Shown piece after piece: positions 46,673 through 56,023 of a DNA stretch of 64,000 nt. The stretch spans positions 248,001-312,000 of the forward strand of contig NZ_JAUOEL010000002.1 of the NCBI RefSeq assembly GCF_030540765.1. Direction: 5' to 3'. The stretch comes from Flavivirga jejuensis (GTDB taxonomy: Bacteria > Bacteroidota > Bacteroidia > Flavobacteriales > Flavobacteriaceae). A program made the translations under genes and the position numbers. Within the stretch, counting starts at the first letter, position 1. Each line of letters starts with the position of its first letter. The notes beneath the pieces are model-generated. The model ran no database searches, was not told the DNA's origin, and worked only from the letters and a program-made list of their open reading frames with translations.

Positions 46673-48046
46673 ATGAAAAAAACAATATTAAGTTTAGCAT
46701 TAGTTTTAAGTCTAATTGCTTGTAAAAAAGAAACTCCAGTAGACTATGCTTTATTTTCTGCTAAAATTGAAAATTATAAATCTAGACAAATAACTTTAAC
46801 CAAAGTAGAGTCTCTTAAAAAGAAAATTTTGAGAGATACTAATGGTGTTTTCTTAGATACTATTAAGAATAACGAAGGGCTTTATTTGCTCAAAGCAGGT
46901 AAAAACAGTGTTAATATTTATTTGAATAACGGAAATGATATTAATCTTACAGCCGATTCTAAAGATTTTAATAATTCTCTTAAAATTTCAGGGAAAGGTG
47001 CGGGAACTACAAATTATCTACTGTTAAAAAATAAAACAAAAATACAGAAAGCAGATGAAGAAGCATTATACGTATTAGAGGAGGGCGAATTTAAAAATAA
47101 AGTCAAAAATATAAGCACTTTATTAAATACTGCATTAGACACTATGGAGGGGATAGACCCTGCCTTTAAAGCGTTAGAAAAACGTAAAAACAATTATAAC
47201 TACTTGTTAGAGTTATCAAAATATGCAACAGGTAAACATCTTTATTGGACTAAAAAGAACGACTATGAGCCATCAGAAGGTTTTTTAGCAGAATTAAAGA
47301 CCTTAGATGTAAATAATGAAGCAGATTTTATGAGTTTTAATACATATAAACAGCTAGTTACAGCGCACTATATTGATGAAATTAAAGATTTATCTAAAAA
47401 AGACTCAATTTCCTTTATGCTTGCAAAGCTTAAAATACATGGAGCTATTCCAAATAAAACCATTAAAAATGAATTGATATTTACTGGAGCTGAATATGGA
47501 ATGAGGAAAGCAGATGATGTTGAAGCATATTACCAAATATTTATGAAAGCATCAACAAATGCAGAAAACAATGCTAAAATCACTAAAGTTTACAATGAGT
47601 TAAAGGTAATAAGTAAAGGACAACCCTCTCCAAAATTCGCAAATTATGAAAAGCATTCAGGAGGTACTTTGTCATTAGACGATCTTAAAGGACAATATGT
47701 TTATATAGATGTTTGGGCAACTTGGTGTGTGCCTTGTATTAAAGAAATACCAGATTTAAAGCGTGTTGAAAAAGCGTATCATGGAAAGAATATCGTTTTT
47801 TTAAGTATATCCATAGATGAAGCTAAAAATCACGATAAGTGGAAAACCATGGTTAAAAATAAAGATCTAGGAGGAATTCAGGTCATTGCAGATAAAGGAG
47901 GGAAATCTCAATTCCTCGAAGACTATTTTATTTCTTCTATTCCACGTTTTATATTATTAGATCCAGAAGGGAAAATAGTATCTAGTAAAGCACCACGCCC
48001 TTCAAACCCAGAATTAATAGATTTATTTAATGAGTTAAATATTTAA
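46673..48046 (+). CDS. TlpA-like thioredoxin lipoprotein (WCVPC type), first of a tandem pair
   Basis: 457 residues with a lipoprotein signal (LALVLSLIACKK, lipobox LIAC). DUF4369-like N-terminal domain (about 25-110), helical middle region (about 120-300) and a C-terminal thioredoxin domain with active site WCVPC (about 350-354: VWATWCVPCIKEIPDL) and cis-Pro ISSIPRF. The Val in the CxxC pair separates it from the WCGPC proteins of modules A-C and may shift redox behaviour. It follows module C after 270 gene-free bases and precedes a close paralogue in the same direction. Confidence 0.84.
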   Translation: MKKTILSLALVLSLIACKKETPVDYALFSAKIENYKSRQITLTKVESLKKKILRDTNGVFLDTIKNNEGLYLLKAGKNSVNIYLNNGNDINLTADSKDFNNSLKISGKGAGTTNYLLLKNKTKIQKADEEALYVLEEGEFKNKVKNISTLLNTALDTMEGIDPAFKALEKRKNNYNYLLELSKYATGKHLYWTKKNDYEPSEGFLAELKTLDVNNEADFMSFNTYKQLVTAHYIDEIKDLSKKDSISFMLAKLKIHGAIPNKTIKNELIFTGAEYGMRKADDVEAYYQIFMKASTNAENNAKITKVYNELKVISKGQPSPKFANYEKHSGGTLSLDDLKGQYVYIDVWATWCVPCIKEIPDLKRVEKAYHGKNIVFLSISIDEAKNHDKWKTMVKNKDLGGIQVIADKGGKSQFLEDYFISSIPRFILLDPEGKIVSSKAPRPSNPELIDLFNELNI

Positions 48047-48131
48047 ATGAATACGCTGTGCATTTCTAAATAGCTAATGCATTAAAAAACAAACATTTAA
48101 CTCATTTAAATAAAACAGAAAAATAACTAAA

Positions 48132-49508
48132 ATGAAAAATACAATATTAAGTTTAGGGTTGCTTTTAGGTTTCATAGGATGTTCAAAAAAAGCCCCTGTC
48201 GATTATGCAATATTAACAGGTAAAATTGAAAACCTTGATGCTAAAGAAATAATATTAGTAAAATCAGATCAATCTTTTAAAAAGGAAATTCCTGTAGTAA
48301 ATGGGGTTTTCTCCGATACAATTAAGGCTAATCCAGGACTTTACTTACTTAGCGTTGGTGAACATACTAGAAAAGTATATTTAGACAACGGGAGTCATGT
48401 AAACCTTATAACAGACGCTAAAGATTTTAATAATTCTCTTAAGATTTCTGGTAAAGGTGCAGAGACCTCTAATTATATGCTTTATAAGAATAAAATGATT
48501 TCTGAACGGAAAGGAAAAGGCATGGATATTTACACGTTGGAAGAGCCTGACTTTAAAAGTAAATTTAAAGAAATACACCAAACCTTAGATGCTAAATTAG
48601 ATACTTGTCAAGGCATTTCTTCAGAATTTAAAACTCTAGAAAAGCGTAACCTTAATTACGAATATTTAAATGAATTAGAGCGTTATGCTGGTGGTTATCA
48701 TAGACAATGGGCTAAAAAAAGAGGTTATAAACCTTCCGAAGACTTTTTAGCAGAATTAGAAGGTGTGGATTTGGATAATGGAGTTGATTTCCAATTCTCT
48801 AGTGCCTATAAAGAGATGGTAAACCGTCATTACAACAAACAAATATATGCTTTGGGTAGAGCTGGTACTCTTGAATATGGTCTTCAAGCGGTTACAGTAT
48901 ATGCTACCATTCCCAATCAAACAATTAAGAATGAGCTTATTTTTAAAAAGGCAGAATACGATTTATATCAAACCAAAGATTTTGAAAAATTTTATGAGCT
49001 TTTTATAAATGCATCAACAAATGAAGAAAACAATGCTAAAATCACCAAAATTTATAATGAATTTAAAAAACTAAATAAAGGGCAACCTTCTCCTAAATTC
49101 ACAAATTATGAAAAACATTCAGGTGGCACCATATCTTTAGACGACCTTAAAGGGAAATATATTTATATAGATGTTTGGGCCACTTGGTGTGTACCATGTA
49201 TTAAAGAAATACCAGATTTAAAGCGTATAGAAAAAGCCTATCATGGTAAAAATATAAGCTTCTTGAGTATTTCTGTAGATAAATCCAAAGACCATGATAA
49301 GTGGAAAAAAATGGTGGTAGATAAAGACCTTGGAGGTATCCAAGTAATTGCAGATAATGGCTTTAAATCACAATTCATATCAGATTATATTATTAAATCT
49401 ATTCCACGTTTTATATTGATAGATCCAAATGGTGCAATCGTTAACCAAAATGCACCAAAACCATCAGATCCTAAATTAATAAATTTATTTAATGAGTTAG
49501 GTATTTAA
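48132..49508 (+). CDS. TlpA-like thioredoxin lipoprotein (WCVPC type), second of a tandem pair
   Basis: 458 residues; a paralogue of the preceding gene, with the same layout: lipobox LLGFIGC, DUF4369-like domain (DYAILTGKIENLDAKEIILVKSD), helical middle, thioredoxin domain with WCVPC and KSIPRF. Shared blocks such as DAKDFNNSLKISGKGAETSNY and IPDLKRIEKAYHGKNI show a tandem duplication older than that of modules B and C. 85 bases separate the two genes; the protease gene follows after 105 bases. Confidence 0.84.
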   Translation: MKNTILSLGLLLGFIGCSKKAPVDYAILTGKIENLDAKEIILVKSDQSFKKEIPVVNGVFSDTIKANPGLYLLSVGEHTRKVYLDNGSHVNLITDAKDFNNSLKISGKGAETSNYMLYKNKMISERKGKGMDIYTLEEPDFKSKFKEIHQTLDAKLDTCQGISSEFKTLEKRNLNYEYLNELERYAGGYHRQWAKKRGYKPSEDFLAELEGVDLDNGVDFQFSSAYKEMVNRHYNKQIYALGRAGTLEYGLQAVTVYATIPNQTIKNELIFKKAEYDLYQTKDFEKFYELFINASTNEENNAKITKIYNEFKKLNKGQPSPKFTNYEKHSGGTISLDDLKGKYIYIDVWATWCVPCIKEIPDLKRIEKAYHGKNISFLSISVDKSKDHDKWKKMVVDKDLGGIQVIADNGFKSQFISDYIIKSIPRFILIDPNGAIVNQNAPKPSDPKLINLFNELGI

Positions 49509-49613
49509 AATAATTTATGAACACTATTTAGAATTTAGCTTTTTAGGAATAGTGTTTGTTACATAATAAAAAGCCATTATAAATAATATTAAACACAATA
49601 GGTAATCAATAAA

Positions 49614-51266
49614 ATGAAGCATAGAGCAAATATTTTCGTCATTATAAAAACTAGTATCCTTTTCATTTTTCTTTTTTTAAGTCAAGCGCATCTAAATGCA
49701 CAGCATAAGAATAAAAAACTAGATGAGTTAGAGAGTCAAATTCAGAAAACATATAAAAAAGTATTAAAAAGTACAGTTGCTATAAATAATAATGCAACAG
49801 GTGTTTTAATTTCTGAGGATGGATATATTTTAACCGCAGCACACGTTGTTTTAGGTGTTAGAAAAGAACAGAGCAGTATTACTATGAATGATGGCTCTAC
49901 ATATAACGCTATCCATTTAGGGAAAGATGAAAAAGGAGATTATGCACTTATGAAAATAGTAGAGAAAGGGTCTTGGGAATATCTAGAGTTAGGATCATCT
50001 TCAGATTTAGGAAATGATGAAGCATGTTTAATGTTTGGGCATTCTAGTGGCCTTAAATCAGATAGACCAGCTTTGATGCGAATAGGTTTTTATAAGGGAA
50101 CGAAGGCATTGGGATACTTACAAACAACTTGTATTATGATGCCTGGAGATTCGGGTGGCCCTTTGGTAGATTTAAATGGTAAAGTAATAGGTGTTTGTAG
50201 TCATATTGATCGCTCAATGGAAAAAAATTTTTATGCCCCTATTGATCCTGTAAAAGAAAATTGGACAAAGTTAATTAACGGAGAAATGTTTAATGAAAAA
50301 GCGCCAAGAGAACCTCAATTTCCTAAAGATAATGAAACTATCTCTGCGTCTAACATAAGTAAACCATTTTCCTTAGAAGGCGGTAAAACAGCTGTAATTA
50401 ATAGTATTGCCAAATCGGCAAAAAACCTACACAAATCAGTTGTAAAGATAAAAAGTCTTGTAGATAACACCGAGATAGTAACGTACGGAACTATTATAAA
50501 TTCCAAAGGCTATATTGTAGCGAAAGCCTCAGAGTTAAATAAAGAAGGTCTAAGCTGCGAGCAGTATAATGGAGTAATTAGTCCAGCAACCATAATAGGT
50601 ATTGATGCTTCTAATGATTTGGCAGTACTTCAAATACAATCGAAAAATTTAGCAGCTATTAATATTCCTAAAAACATAGATACTAGTGTTGGAAAACTAA
50701 TAGGATCAGCAAGTTTTAATGAAGATATAAAATACTCAGGAGTTATTAGTGCACCCGTAAGACAGATATTACCAGAACCTCCTTCGCATGGTTTTTTAGG
50801 AGCATCAGTTACATTTTCAAATAAAATTTTTGTACTTTATGACAATGGAGCCGCAAAGTTAGCAGGGTTAAAAAGAGGAGACATCATTATTAAATTTGAT
50901 GATACAAAAATTGAAAACAGCAACGATCGTATTTCATTTTTAGAAACAACCCAAGTGAATCAAAAAGTAAAGGTTACCGTTTTAAGAGAAGGAAAAGAAG
51001 AAAAAGTACAAGTTACCTTGTTAAAAGAGAACGCAAAAAGAATAAGAAATAGACATATTGCGTATGATATTGATATTAGCGAGCGAAAGCATGATTTTGC
51101 ACAAGCATTTACTCACGATATGCCAATAGAGGTTTATGAAAGTGGAACACCAGTAGTAGATATTAATGGAGATGTTATAGGGATAAATATAGCTAAAGAA
51201 AATAGAACGAGTTCTTTTGCAGTTCCAATAGATGTTGTTTTACAAACAGTAAAGGATATAAAATAA
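49614..51266 (+). CDS. Trypsin-like serine protease with degenerate second protease domain and nested PDZ
   Basis: 550 residues with an N-terminal signal anchor or signal peptide (about 8-30, ending LNAQ). The first trypsin-like domain (about 45-215) has a complete triad: H77 (TAAHVV), D109 (GDYALM), S180 (MPGDSGGPL). A second protease-like domain begins about 262: its His position reads AKASEL, so it lacks the nucleophile-activating His, but NDLAVLQI is kept. A PDZ domain (about 388-465, GFLGASVTF ... AAKLAGLKRGDIIIKFDD) is followed by a segment resembling the end of the protease fold (SGTPVVDINGDVIGINIA). It is probably envelope quality control or peptide generation. Confidence 0.82.
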   Translation: MKHRANIFVIIKTSILFIFLFLSQAHLNAQHKNKKLDELESQIQKTYKKVLKSTVAINNNATGVLISEDGYILTAAHVVLGVRKEQSSITMNDGSTYNAIHLGKDEKGDYALMKIVEKGSWEYLELGSSSDLGNDEACLMFGHSSGLKSDRPALMRIGFYKGTKALGYLQTTCIMMPGDSGGPLVDLNGKVIGVCSHIDRSMEKNFYAPIDPVKENWTKLINGEMFNEKAPREPQFPKDNETISASNISKPFSLEGGKTAVINSIAKSAKNLHKSVVKIKSLVDNTEIVTYGTIINSKGYIVAKASELNKEGLSCEQYNGVISPATIIGIDASNDLAVLQIQSKNLAAINIPKNIDTSVGKLIGSASFNEDIKYSGVISAPVRQILPEPPSHGFLGASVTFSNKIFVLYDNGAAKLAGLKRGDIIIKFDDTKIENSNDRISFLETTQVNQKVKVTVLREGKEEKVQVTLLKENAKRIRNRHIAYDIDISERKHDFAQAFTHDMPIEVYESGTPVVDINGDVIGINIAKENRTSSFAVPIDVVLQTVKDIK

Positions 51267-51281
51267 TTTAATTAACAGATA

Positions 51282-51425
51282 GAGATTGTTGCTAGAGATC
51301 TTAAAAGCGATGAACTTGAAGCAAAAATTAAAGAACTACTTTCTGTAGAATAATATATAATATAAAAAATATAGCTATCGTTTTATTAATAGTATTATTG
51401 TTTTCATCTAACCAAAAACCCCATT
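51282..51425 (+). pseudogene. Scar of TlpA-like genes: tail of one copy followed by head of another
   Basis: 51282-51353 encodes IVARDLKSDELEAKIKELL-SVE and a stop, matching the C-terminus of the module TlpA proteins (VIVARGLKGDKLKAKIKEIL). From about 51370 to 51420 the DNA resembles the start of those genes (…LLIVLLFSSNQKP), but its start codon is gone and stops intervene. A tail before a head implies that a tandem array once stood here and lost its middle. It lies 15 bases after the protease stop. Confidence 0.75.
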
Positions 51426-51445
51426 AATAGTATAATGGGGTTTTT
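51414..51445. terminator. Bidirectional terminator
   Basis: A 13-bp perfect stem (aaaaaccccatta / taatggggttttt) lies between the convergent protease (+) and DUF1566 (-) genes, with A and T runs on either side so that it can act both ways. Confidence 0.85.
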
Positions 51446-51466
51446 GAAGATAGAATAAGAAAGCTA

Positions 51467-52687
51467 TTAATTCACATTTCTTACACATCTCACAAAATTA
51501 TATACATAACGAACATCACCTTGGGGGCCAAAATTATCAGGAAAATCAGCAATGTTACCAGATTTTGGGTCGTTACGCTGTGCTCCTGCTCCATGAACAT
51601 CCAATAGTGAATTGTTCATGACACCCTGAGCTTTTCCAAAACAGAAATAAACAGCATCGGTATAAGGGTTAGGTCCGTCTTGTAAAGGGGAACTTGTCCA
51701 ATAATAACCATATTGTCCCGAATTACCATCTGTATCGATAATTGGCGTACATGAAAACAAGGGATCAATGGCAGGTGAAGAAGAGGTTGAAGGACTTCGC
51801 GTATAATCAACAATACTTTGTAACTCTTTTGCATTAGGCATTCTCCAGTCACTATAATTTCCAAGCGTAAGTGATTCTGCGTAGTCTAGTGCATTTTCCC
51901 AGTCGTATGTACTGCCATTATCAGCCTGTTGCCACATTAACCCTGTTGCATTATCTGTAATTGTTCCATCTCCATTATCTTTAAAGTTATTTTCACCATA
52001 AGATTCGTTACCTCTCACCATTCTAAAATACATTGTGTTAGGAGATCCGTCTGCTGGCTTGTATTTAGGATACCCTTTTAATCTACCATCAACAAAATTA
52101 TAACCAAAAATGGCTTCATCTCCATTCATTATAAGCCCTACATAATGTGTTTTAGACCATGTTTGTCCATCTATTTCTCTTTCGCCTATAGAAGTGTTTC
52201 CAATGGGTTGTTCGAAATATGCTGTATCAATGAACATATCTACAGAATCATCACCAAAGCATCGCCCTGTAAAATAAGCTAATGAATAAAGCTCTTTTAT
52301 TGTAGGTATCCTCCAGTCTGTATATTCACCTAAATTTATAGTTTCTACTAATGCCACAGCGTCATCATATGAAATTTTGTCCCCCATATCTTGTTGCCAC
52401 ATTAACCCTGTTACATTATCGGTTACTGTACCATCACCATTATCAGTATAGGAAGGTTGGTTTCCTGAGTAAGTAGCATCTTGGCCATAAAAAGCATCAC
52501 CTATGTTTGGTTCTGTAATTATGGCATCATTATTATAAAACTCAGAAACATCTGTATCCACAATAGGATAAGGTAGATTGGTTACAACTTCTTCTTCTTG
52601 CACTTCACCATCAGCATCATTTTCACAAGAGAAAATTAAAAAAACAGCAACTAAACTTATTGAAATTTTTATACATTTAAAATCCAT
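51467..52687 (-). CDS. DUF1566 (Lcl C-terminal) domain lipoprotein
   Basis: 406 residues with a lipoprotein signal (SLVAVFLIFSCEND, lipobox LIFSC) and an acidic linker. Two DUF1566 modules follow: about 85-215 (VTGLMWQQDMGDKISYDDAVALVETINLGEYTDWRIPTIKEL) and about 235-400 (ATGLMWQQADNGSTYDWENALDYAESLTLGNYSDWRMPNAKEL). The fold is a lectin-like surface domain with no known catalysis. The C-terminus VRYVYNFVRCVRNVN is typical. It is monocistronic, with 105 bases between it and the response regulator gene upstream. Function unknown. Confidence 0.85.
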   Translation of the reverse strand: MDFKCIKISISLVAVFLIFSCENDADGEVQEEEVVTNLPYPIVDTDVSEFYNNDAIITEPNIGDAFYGQDATYSGNQPSYTDNGDGTVTDNVTGLMWQQDMGDKISYDDAVALVETINLGEYTDWRIPTIKELYSLAYFTGRCFGDDSVDMFIDTAYFEQPIGNTSIGEREIDGQTWSKTHYVGLIMNGDEAIFGYNFVDGRLKGYPKYKPADGSPNTMYFRMVRGNESYGENNFKDNGDGTITDNATGLMWQQADNGSTYDWENALDYAESLTLGNYSDWRMPNAKELQSIVDYTRSPSTSSSPAIDPLFSCTPIIDTDGNSGQYGYYWTSSPLQDGPNPYTDAVYFCFGKAQGVMNNSLLDVHGAGAQRNDPKSGNIADFPDNFGPQGDVRYVYNFVRCVRNVN

Positions 52688-52792
52688 AATTTTTTTCTTT
52701 TATTTTTTAGGCTAAACACAGTTTAAAGGTCTTCAATAGATGCGTTTAATAAAAGTAGTATCAATGGAATCCATCATTCAATCAATGAAATT

Positions 52793-53509
52793 CTAATTGA
52801 AAAAATTATTGCTTATAAAGTTTTTAAAATCTTCTTGGTAGGTATCACTTACCACTATAAATTCTTTTCTGCTGTAAATGATCCTGTTGCGTTCTACGGT
52901 AACAATATGATTAAGGTTTACAATAAAAGAACGGTGAATACGCATGAAGTTTTCTTTAGGTAACACTTCCTCAATGTTTTTAAGTCGAAGCAATGTTTTT
53001 ACGGGTTCACCATTTACCAAATTCAAACAGACGTATTCCTTTTGCGCTTCAATGTATTTTAGGTCATTAAAATTTATTCGGATATGCTGCTGACCTGATT
53101 TGATAAACAAAAAATCATCTTTCTTTTTTACCTCTGTATTAAGAAGTTTATCTTTATTTATAACATCTGCTGCTTTATTTGATGCCGATAAAAAATCTAC
53201 GTATTCAATAGGTTTTAGTAAATAATCCACGGCATTAACTTTGTATCCTTCTATGGCATATTGGCTATAGGCTGTCGTAAAAATAATTTTAGGAGGATTT
53301 TCAAGCGTTTTAGCAAGTTCTATTCCACTTAAGTCGGACATATGAATATCTAGAAATAACAAATCAACGGGGTTTTCTTTCAGGAAGTCATTTATTTCTA
53401 ATGCGTTTGTAAATTTCCCTTTAAGTTGAAGAAAGGATGTTTGGTCAATATAGGAAACAATCTGCCTAAGCGCCAGAGGTTCATCGTCTACAGCTATACA
53501 TGTTATCAT
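52793..53509 (-). CDS. LytTR-family response regulator
   Basis: 238 residues: receiver domain (1-120) with the phosphoacceptor at about D54 (LLFLDIHM), acidic pocket V-D-D-E at 7-10, Thr of FTTAYS and Lys of LLKPI; C-terminal LytTR DNA-binding domain (about 135-238: FIKSGQQHIRINFNDLKYIEAQKEYVCLNL ... FMRIHRSFIVNLNHI). Its start overlaps the histidine kinase stop by four bases. It is the transcriptional output of the pair; the targets are unknown. Confidence 0.94.
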   Translation of the reverse strand: MITCIAVDDEPLALRQIVSYIDQTSFLQLKGKFTNALEINDFLKENPVDLLFLDIHMSDLSGIELAKTLENPPKIIFTTAYSQYAIEGYKVNAVDYLLKPIEYVDFLSASNKAADVINKDKLLNTEVKKKDDFLFIKSGQQHIRINFNDLKYIEAQKEYVCLNLVNGEPVKTLLRLKNIEEVLPKENFMRIHRSFIVNLNHIVTVERNRIIYSRKEFIVVSDTYQEDFKNFISNNFFN

Positions 53510-54615
53510 ATTGGAATCTTTATAGTTGAACTAAATACATTTTCATTCTCTGTGCAGGTAAACACGTAGTTATCGTTATAAAGCAATTTAAGTCGCTTTT
53601 TAGTATTTTCTATCCCTATTCCAGAGTTTTTAGCTGTTTTAAACTTTGCATGTAAACTATTCTGAATGGTAAATTTGAGCTCGTTTTGATGAATCAATAA
53701 ATTGATATAAACAAATGATTTATGCTCATAACTTATTCCATATTTAAAGGCATTTTCAAGAATATTTGTGAACAACAATGGTGGAATTAAAATATTGGGT
53801 GGGTTTTCGGGCAGCTCCAATTTAATAGTTACCTCTTCGCAAAAACGTAGTTTCATAAGTTCAACATAACTTTTTATGAATTTAATTTCTTTGGTTAACG
53901 GTATGGATTTTTCATTAGATTCATACAATAGATGGCGCATTAATATAGACAGTTTTGCAATGGAACGTTTGGCCTCTATAGTATCAAAATCAATTAATGA
54001 ATGAATATTGTTTAATGTATTCATTAAAAAATGCGGACTCACTTGATTTCTTAAAAAAGCAAGCTCGTTTTTAATATTTTCTTTTTCTACTTCTGCTTTT
54101 TGTCGTTGCGTTTGTGCCCATTGTACCGAAAGTTTCATTCCAGTATCAAAACCAACCAATAGAATGGATAATAGAATCAAATTTACATAGGGAGGGTAAG
54201 TACCTATATGTGTTTGGCCTCCTGCCCCACCTTGTTGCACAACTGCTTTGTTAGCATCGGGAAATTGAAGTAGCGCCTGCCTATGTTGGGAAACTATTTT
54301 TTGGGGTACTAGTTGTTGACGTATTGTAATAGAACCCAACACTGTTAATGCGATGACTATAGTCACAGATACGATGTGAAGAAAATATCTTTTTTTAAAT
54401 AAAAAAACACGAATTAAAATGAATCTGTTTGCACAAAAAACAATTAATAATGGCAAGTAATCTACCCATACATTAAATACAACATTCCAATGGATAGCAA
54501 CGCTATTAATCCATTGAAAAAATGGAGGTAAAATAAATAACAGTATCCAAAATAATGAAATAAAAATAGACTCAAAAAACTTTGAACTTTGTTTATTTAA
54601 GAATTTTTCATTCAT
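53506..54615 (-). CDS. LytS/YehU-type sensor histidine kinase
   Basis: 369 residues: four predicted transmembrane segments in the first ~165 residues, a short coiled coil (AQTQRQKAEVEKENIKNELAFLRNQ), the His_kinase motif QVSPHFLMNTLNNIHSLI with the phosphorylated His at about 195, and a C-terminal ATPase domain (NILENAFKYGI N-box; NSGIGIENTKKRLKLLY G-box). It has no large sensory domain, and a Gln/Gly-rich loop (about 120-140) faces the periplasm. It is cotranscribed with the response regulator through a four-base overlap. Confidence 0.93.
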   Translation of the reverse strand: MNEKFLNKQSSKFFESIFISLFWILLFILPPFFQWINSVAIHWNVVFNVWVDYLPLLIVFCANRFILIRVFLFKKRYFLHIVSVTIVIALTVLGSITIRQQLVPQKIVSQHRQALLQFPDANKAVVQQGGAGGQTHIGTYPPYVNLILLSILLVGFDTGMKLSVQWAQTQRQKAEVEKENIKNELAFLRNQVSPHFLMNTLNNIHSLIDFDTIEAKRSIAKLSILMRHLLYESNEKSIPLTKEIKFIKSYVELMKLRFCEEVTIKLELPENPPNILIPPLLFTNILENAFKYGISYEHKSFVYINLLIHQNELKFTIQNSLHAKFKTAKNSGIGIENTKKRLKLLYNDNYVFTCTENENVFSSTIKIPI

Positions 54616-54997
54616 AATTTACATAGCTTTATTAGTCCACGTTTATTACGTGACAGGAAAACTCAATTATGGGAAGTCAGTCTGTAAGACGCATTCAAAA
54701 TTGTAAGTTGAACCTGCCTTTGCCAGTCCAGAAGTTTAATACCTTTTATTTTTAAACCCAATTAACAGTAAAACAAAAGTGCTATTTCTATTATTAGTAT
54801 TCAAGTATTATCAATAGAATTTTGGTTTCAGTCAACCAAAACCTGAAAAGTTGTAGTATTTTATCAGATAAAACAAACCACCTCGATGCAAGCATACAAG
54901 GTATTCAATAGGACATATTATTAACTATCTTTAGAGAATTAGACTAGGTTTTTTCTCAAGGTTCTTCAGGCACCAAAGAAGCATTTTTAAGATTCTC
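54616..54997. other. Gene-free interval between the histidine kinase and AraC genes
   Basis: 382 bases without a gene. It contains ttgaacctgcctttgccag (54708-54726), a degenerate copy of the dispersed repeat arm seen near 8465 on the other strand. Nothing else is recognisable. Confidence 0.5.
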
Positions 54998-55891
54998 TTA
55001 ATTTGTTCTATTACGAAATTGCGTAGCTGTTATTCCCGTATTACGCTTAAAAAACTGATTAAAATTAGCGACTTCATTAAAATTTAATGCATAAGCTATT
55101 TCAGCTACAGATTTATCCATTTGGTGTAAAAGTGTTTTTGCATACAACATCTTATAATCAATAATAATTTTCTGCGCACTCTTACCTGTTGCTTTTTTTA
55201 CACATTCGGTGAGATATATAGGACTTATATTCATCTGCGAAGCATATTCGTTTACAGATAAAAAATGATTATTACCTGAAAGGATTAGCTGTTCAAATTT
55301 TGACATCATAGTATCAAACCTGTTGGTGGTAACCATACCTTTATTGTTTTGGGTAGAACGCTTTACCTTATAAAGTAAGATCATAAGTAAAGACCTAACT
55401 ATCTCAAGATTATGTAACTCTGTACTTCTTGACTCTTGATATAATTCTTGAGCAATACTTAGTATACCCTTAAAATCATTTTCTGATAGTTGATAAAGGG
55501 GCATCGTATGAATTTTAAAAAAAGGAAATTCATTTTGGAGTCCATAAGATTGACTTAAACTGGTAAAAATGGAGGCGTTAAAATAAATAATATAACCGTA
55601 ATCATCATTAGGCGGTACTTCACTATAGTTAATTATTTGAAAAGGGGAAACAATAGCCAAACTGTTTTTCATCTCCTTAAGGGTTTGATTACCAATTTGA
55701 ATATTGATTGTACTCCGTTGCAAAATAGCTATCTCAAAGAAATCTCGCTTATGAGGTCCCCAAAACTTTTTATCAGGCTCAACAAACGCCATATGTTTAG
55801 CTATTCTTCTAATATAAAAACTATTAGAATAATCATTAGCAAATTCCGTACTGTTTAAAAAATAGGTATTTATATCCTTAAATACTTTCAT
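54998..55891 (-). CDS. AraC-family transcriptional regulator
   Basis: About 297 residues from the ATG at 55891 (the frame is open for 21 more codons, but that stretch is hydrophobic and untypical). An N-terminal cupin-like sensing half (KRDFFEIAILQRSTINIQIGNQTL ... IVSPFQIINYSEVP) and a C-terminal double helix-turn-helix (NEYASQMNISPIYLTECVKKATGKSAQKIIIDYKMLYAKTLL; SVAEIAYALNFNEVANFNQFFKRNTGITATQFR). It is divergent from the MATE-RND efflux operon with 132 bases between starts, so it is the likely local regulator of efflux. Confidence 0.9.
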   Translation of the reverse strand: MKVFKDINTYFLNSTEFANDYSNSFYIRRIAKHMAFVEPDKKFWGPHKRDFFEIAILQRSTINIQIGNQTLKEMKNSLAIVSPFQIINYSEVPPNDDYGYIIYFNASIFTSLSQSYGLQNEFPFFKIHTMPLYQLSENDFKGILSIAQELYQESRSTELHNLEIVRSLLMILLYKVKRSTQNNKGMVTTNRFDTMMSKFEQLILSGNNHFLSVNEYASQMNISPIYLTECVKKATGKSAQKIIIDYKMLYAKTLLHQMDKSVAEIAYALNFNEVANFNQFFKRNTGITATQFRNRTN

Positions 55892-55988
55892 ACTATTAAT
55901 TCTTGAGTAGCATGTCCAAAAATACAAAAACTTAAATAATAATCTTTTTTGCACAAATAGTAATTCAAATTTTTGTTTTTAACCCATA

Positions 55989-55996
55989 TACCTTTG
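55989..55996 (+). promoter_or_regulatory. -7 promoter element of the MATE-RND operon
   Basis: TACCTTTG matches TAnnTTTG, 27 bases ahead of the MATE start codon. A TTTG occurs at 55972-55975 but is closer than the usual -33 spacing, so only the -7 box is supported. Confidence 0.4.
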
Positions 55997-56023
55997 TATT
56001 CATAAAAGTGAATAAAATAGTAA

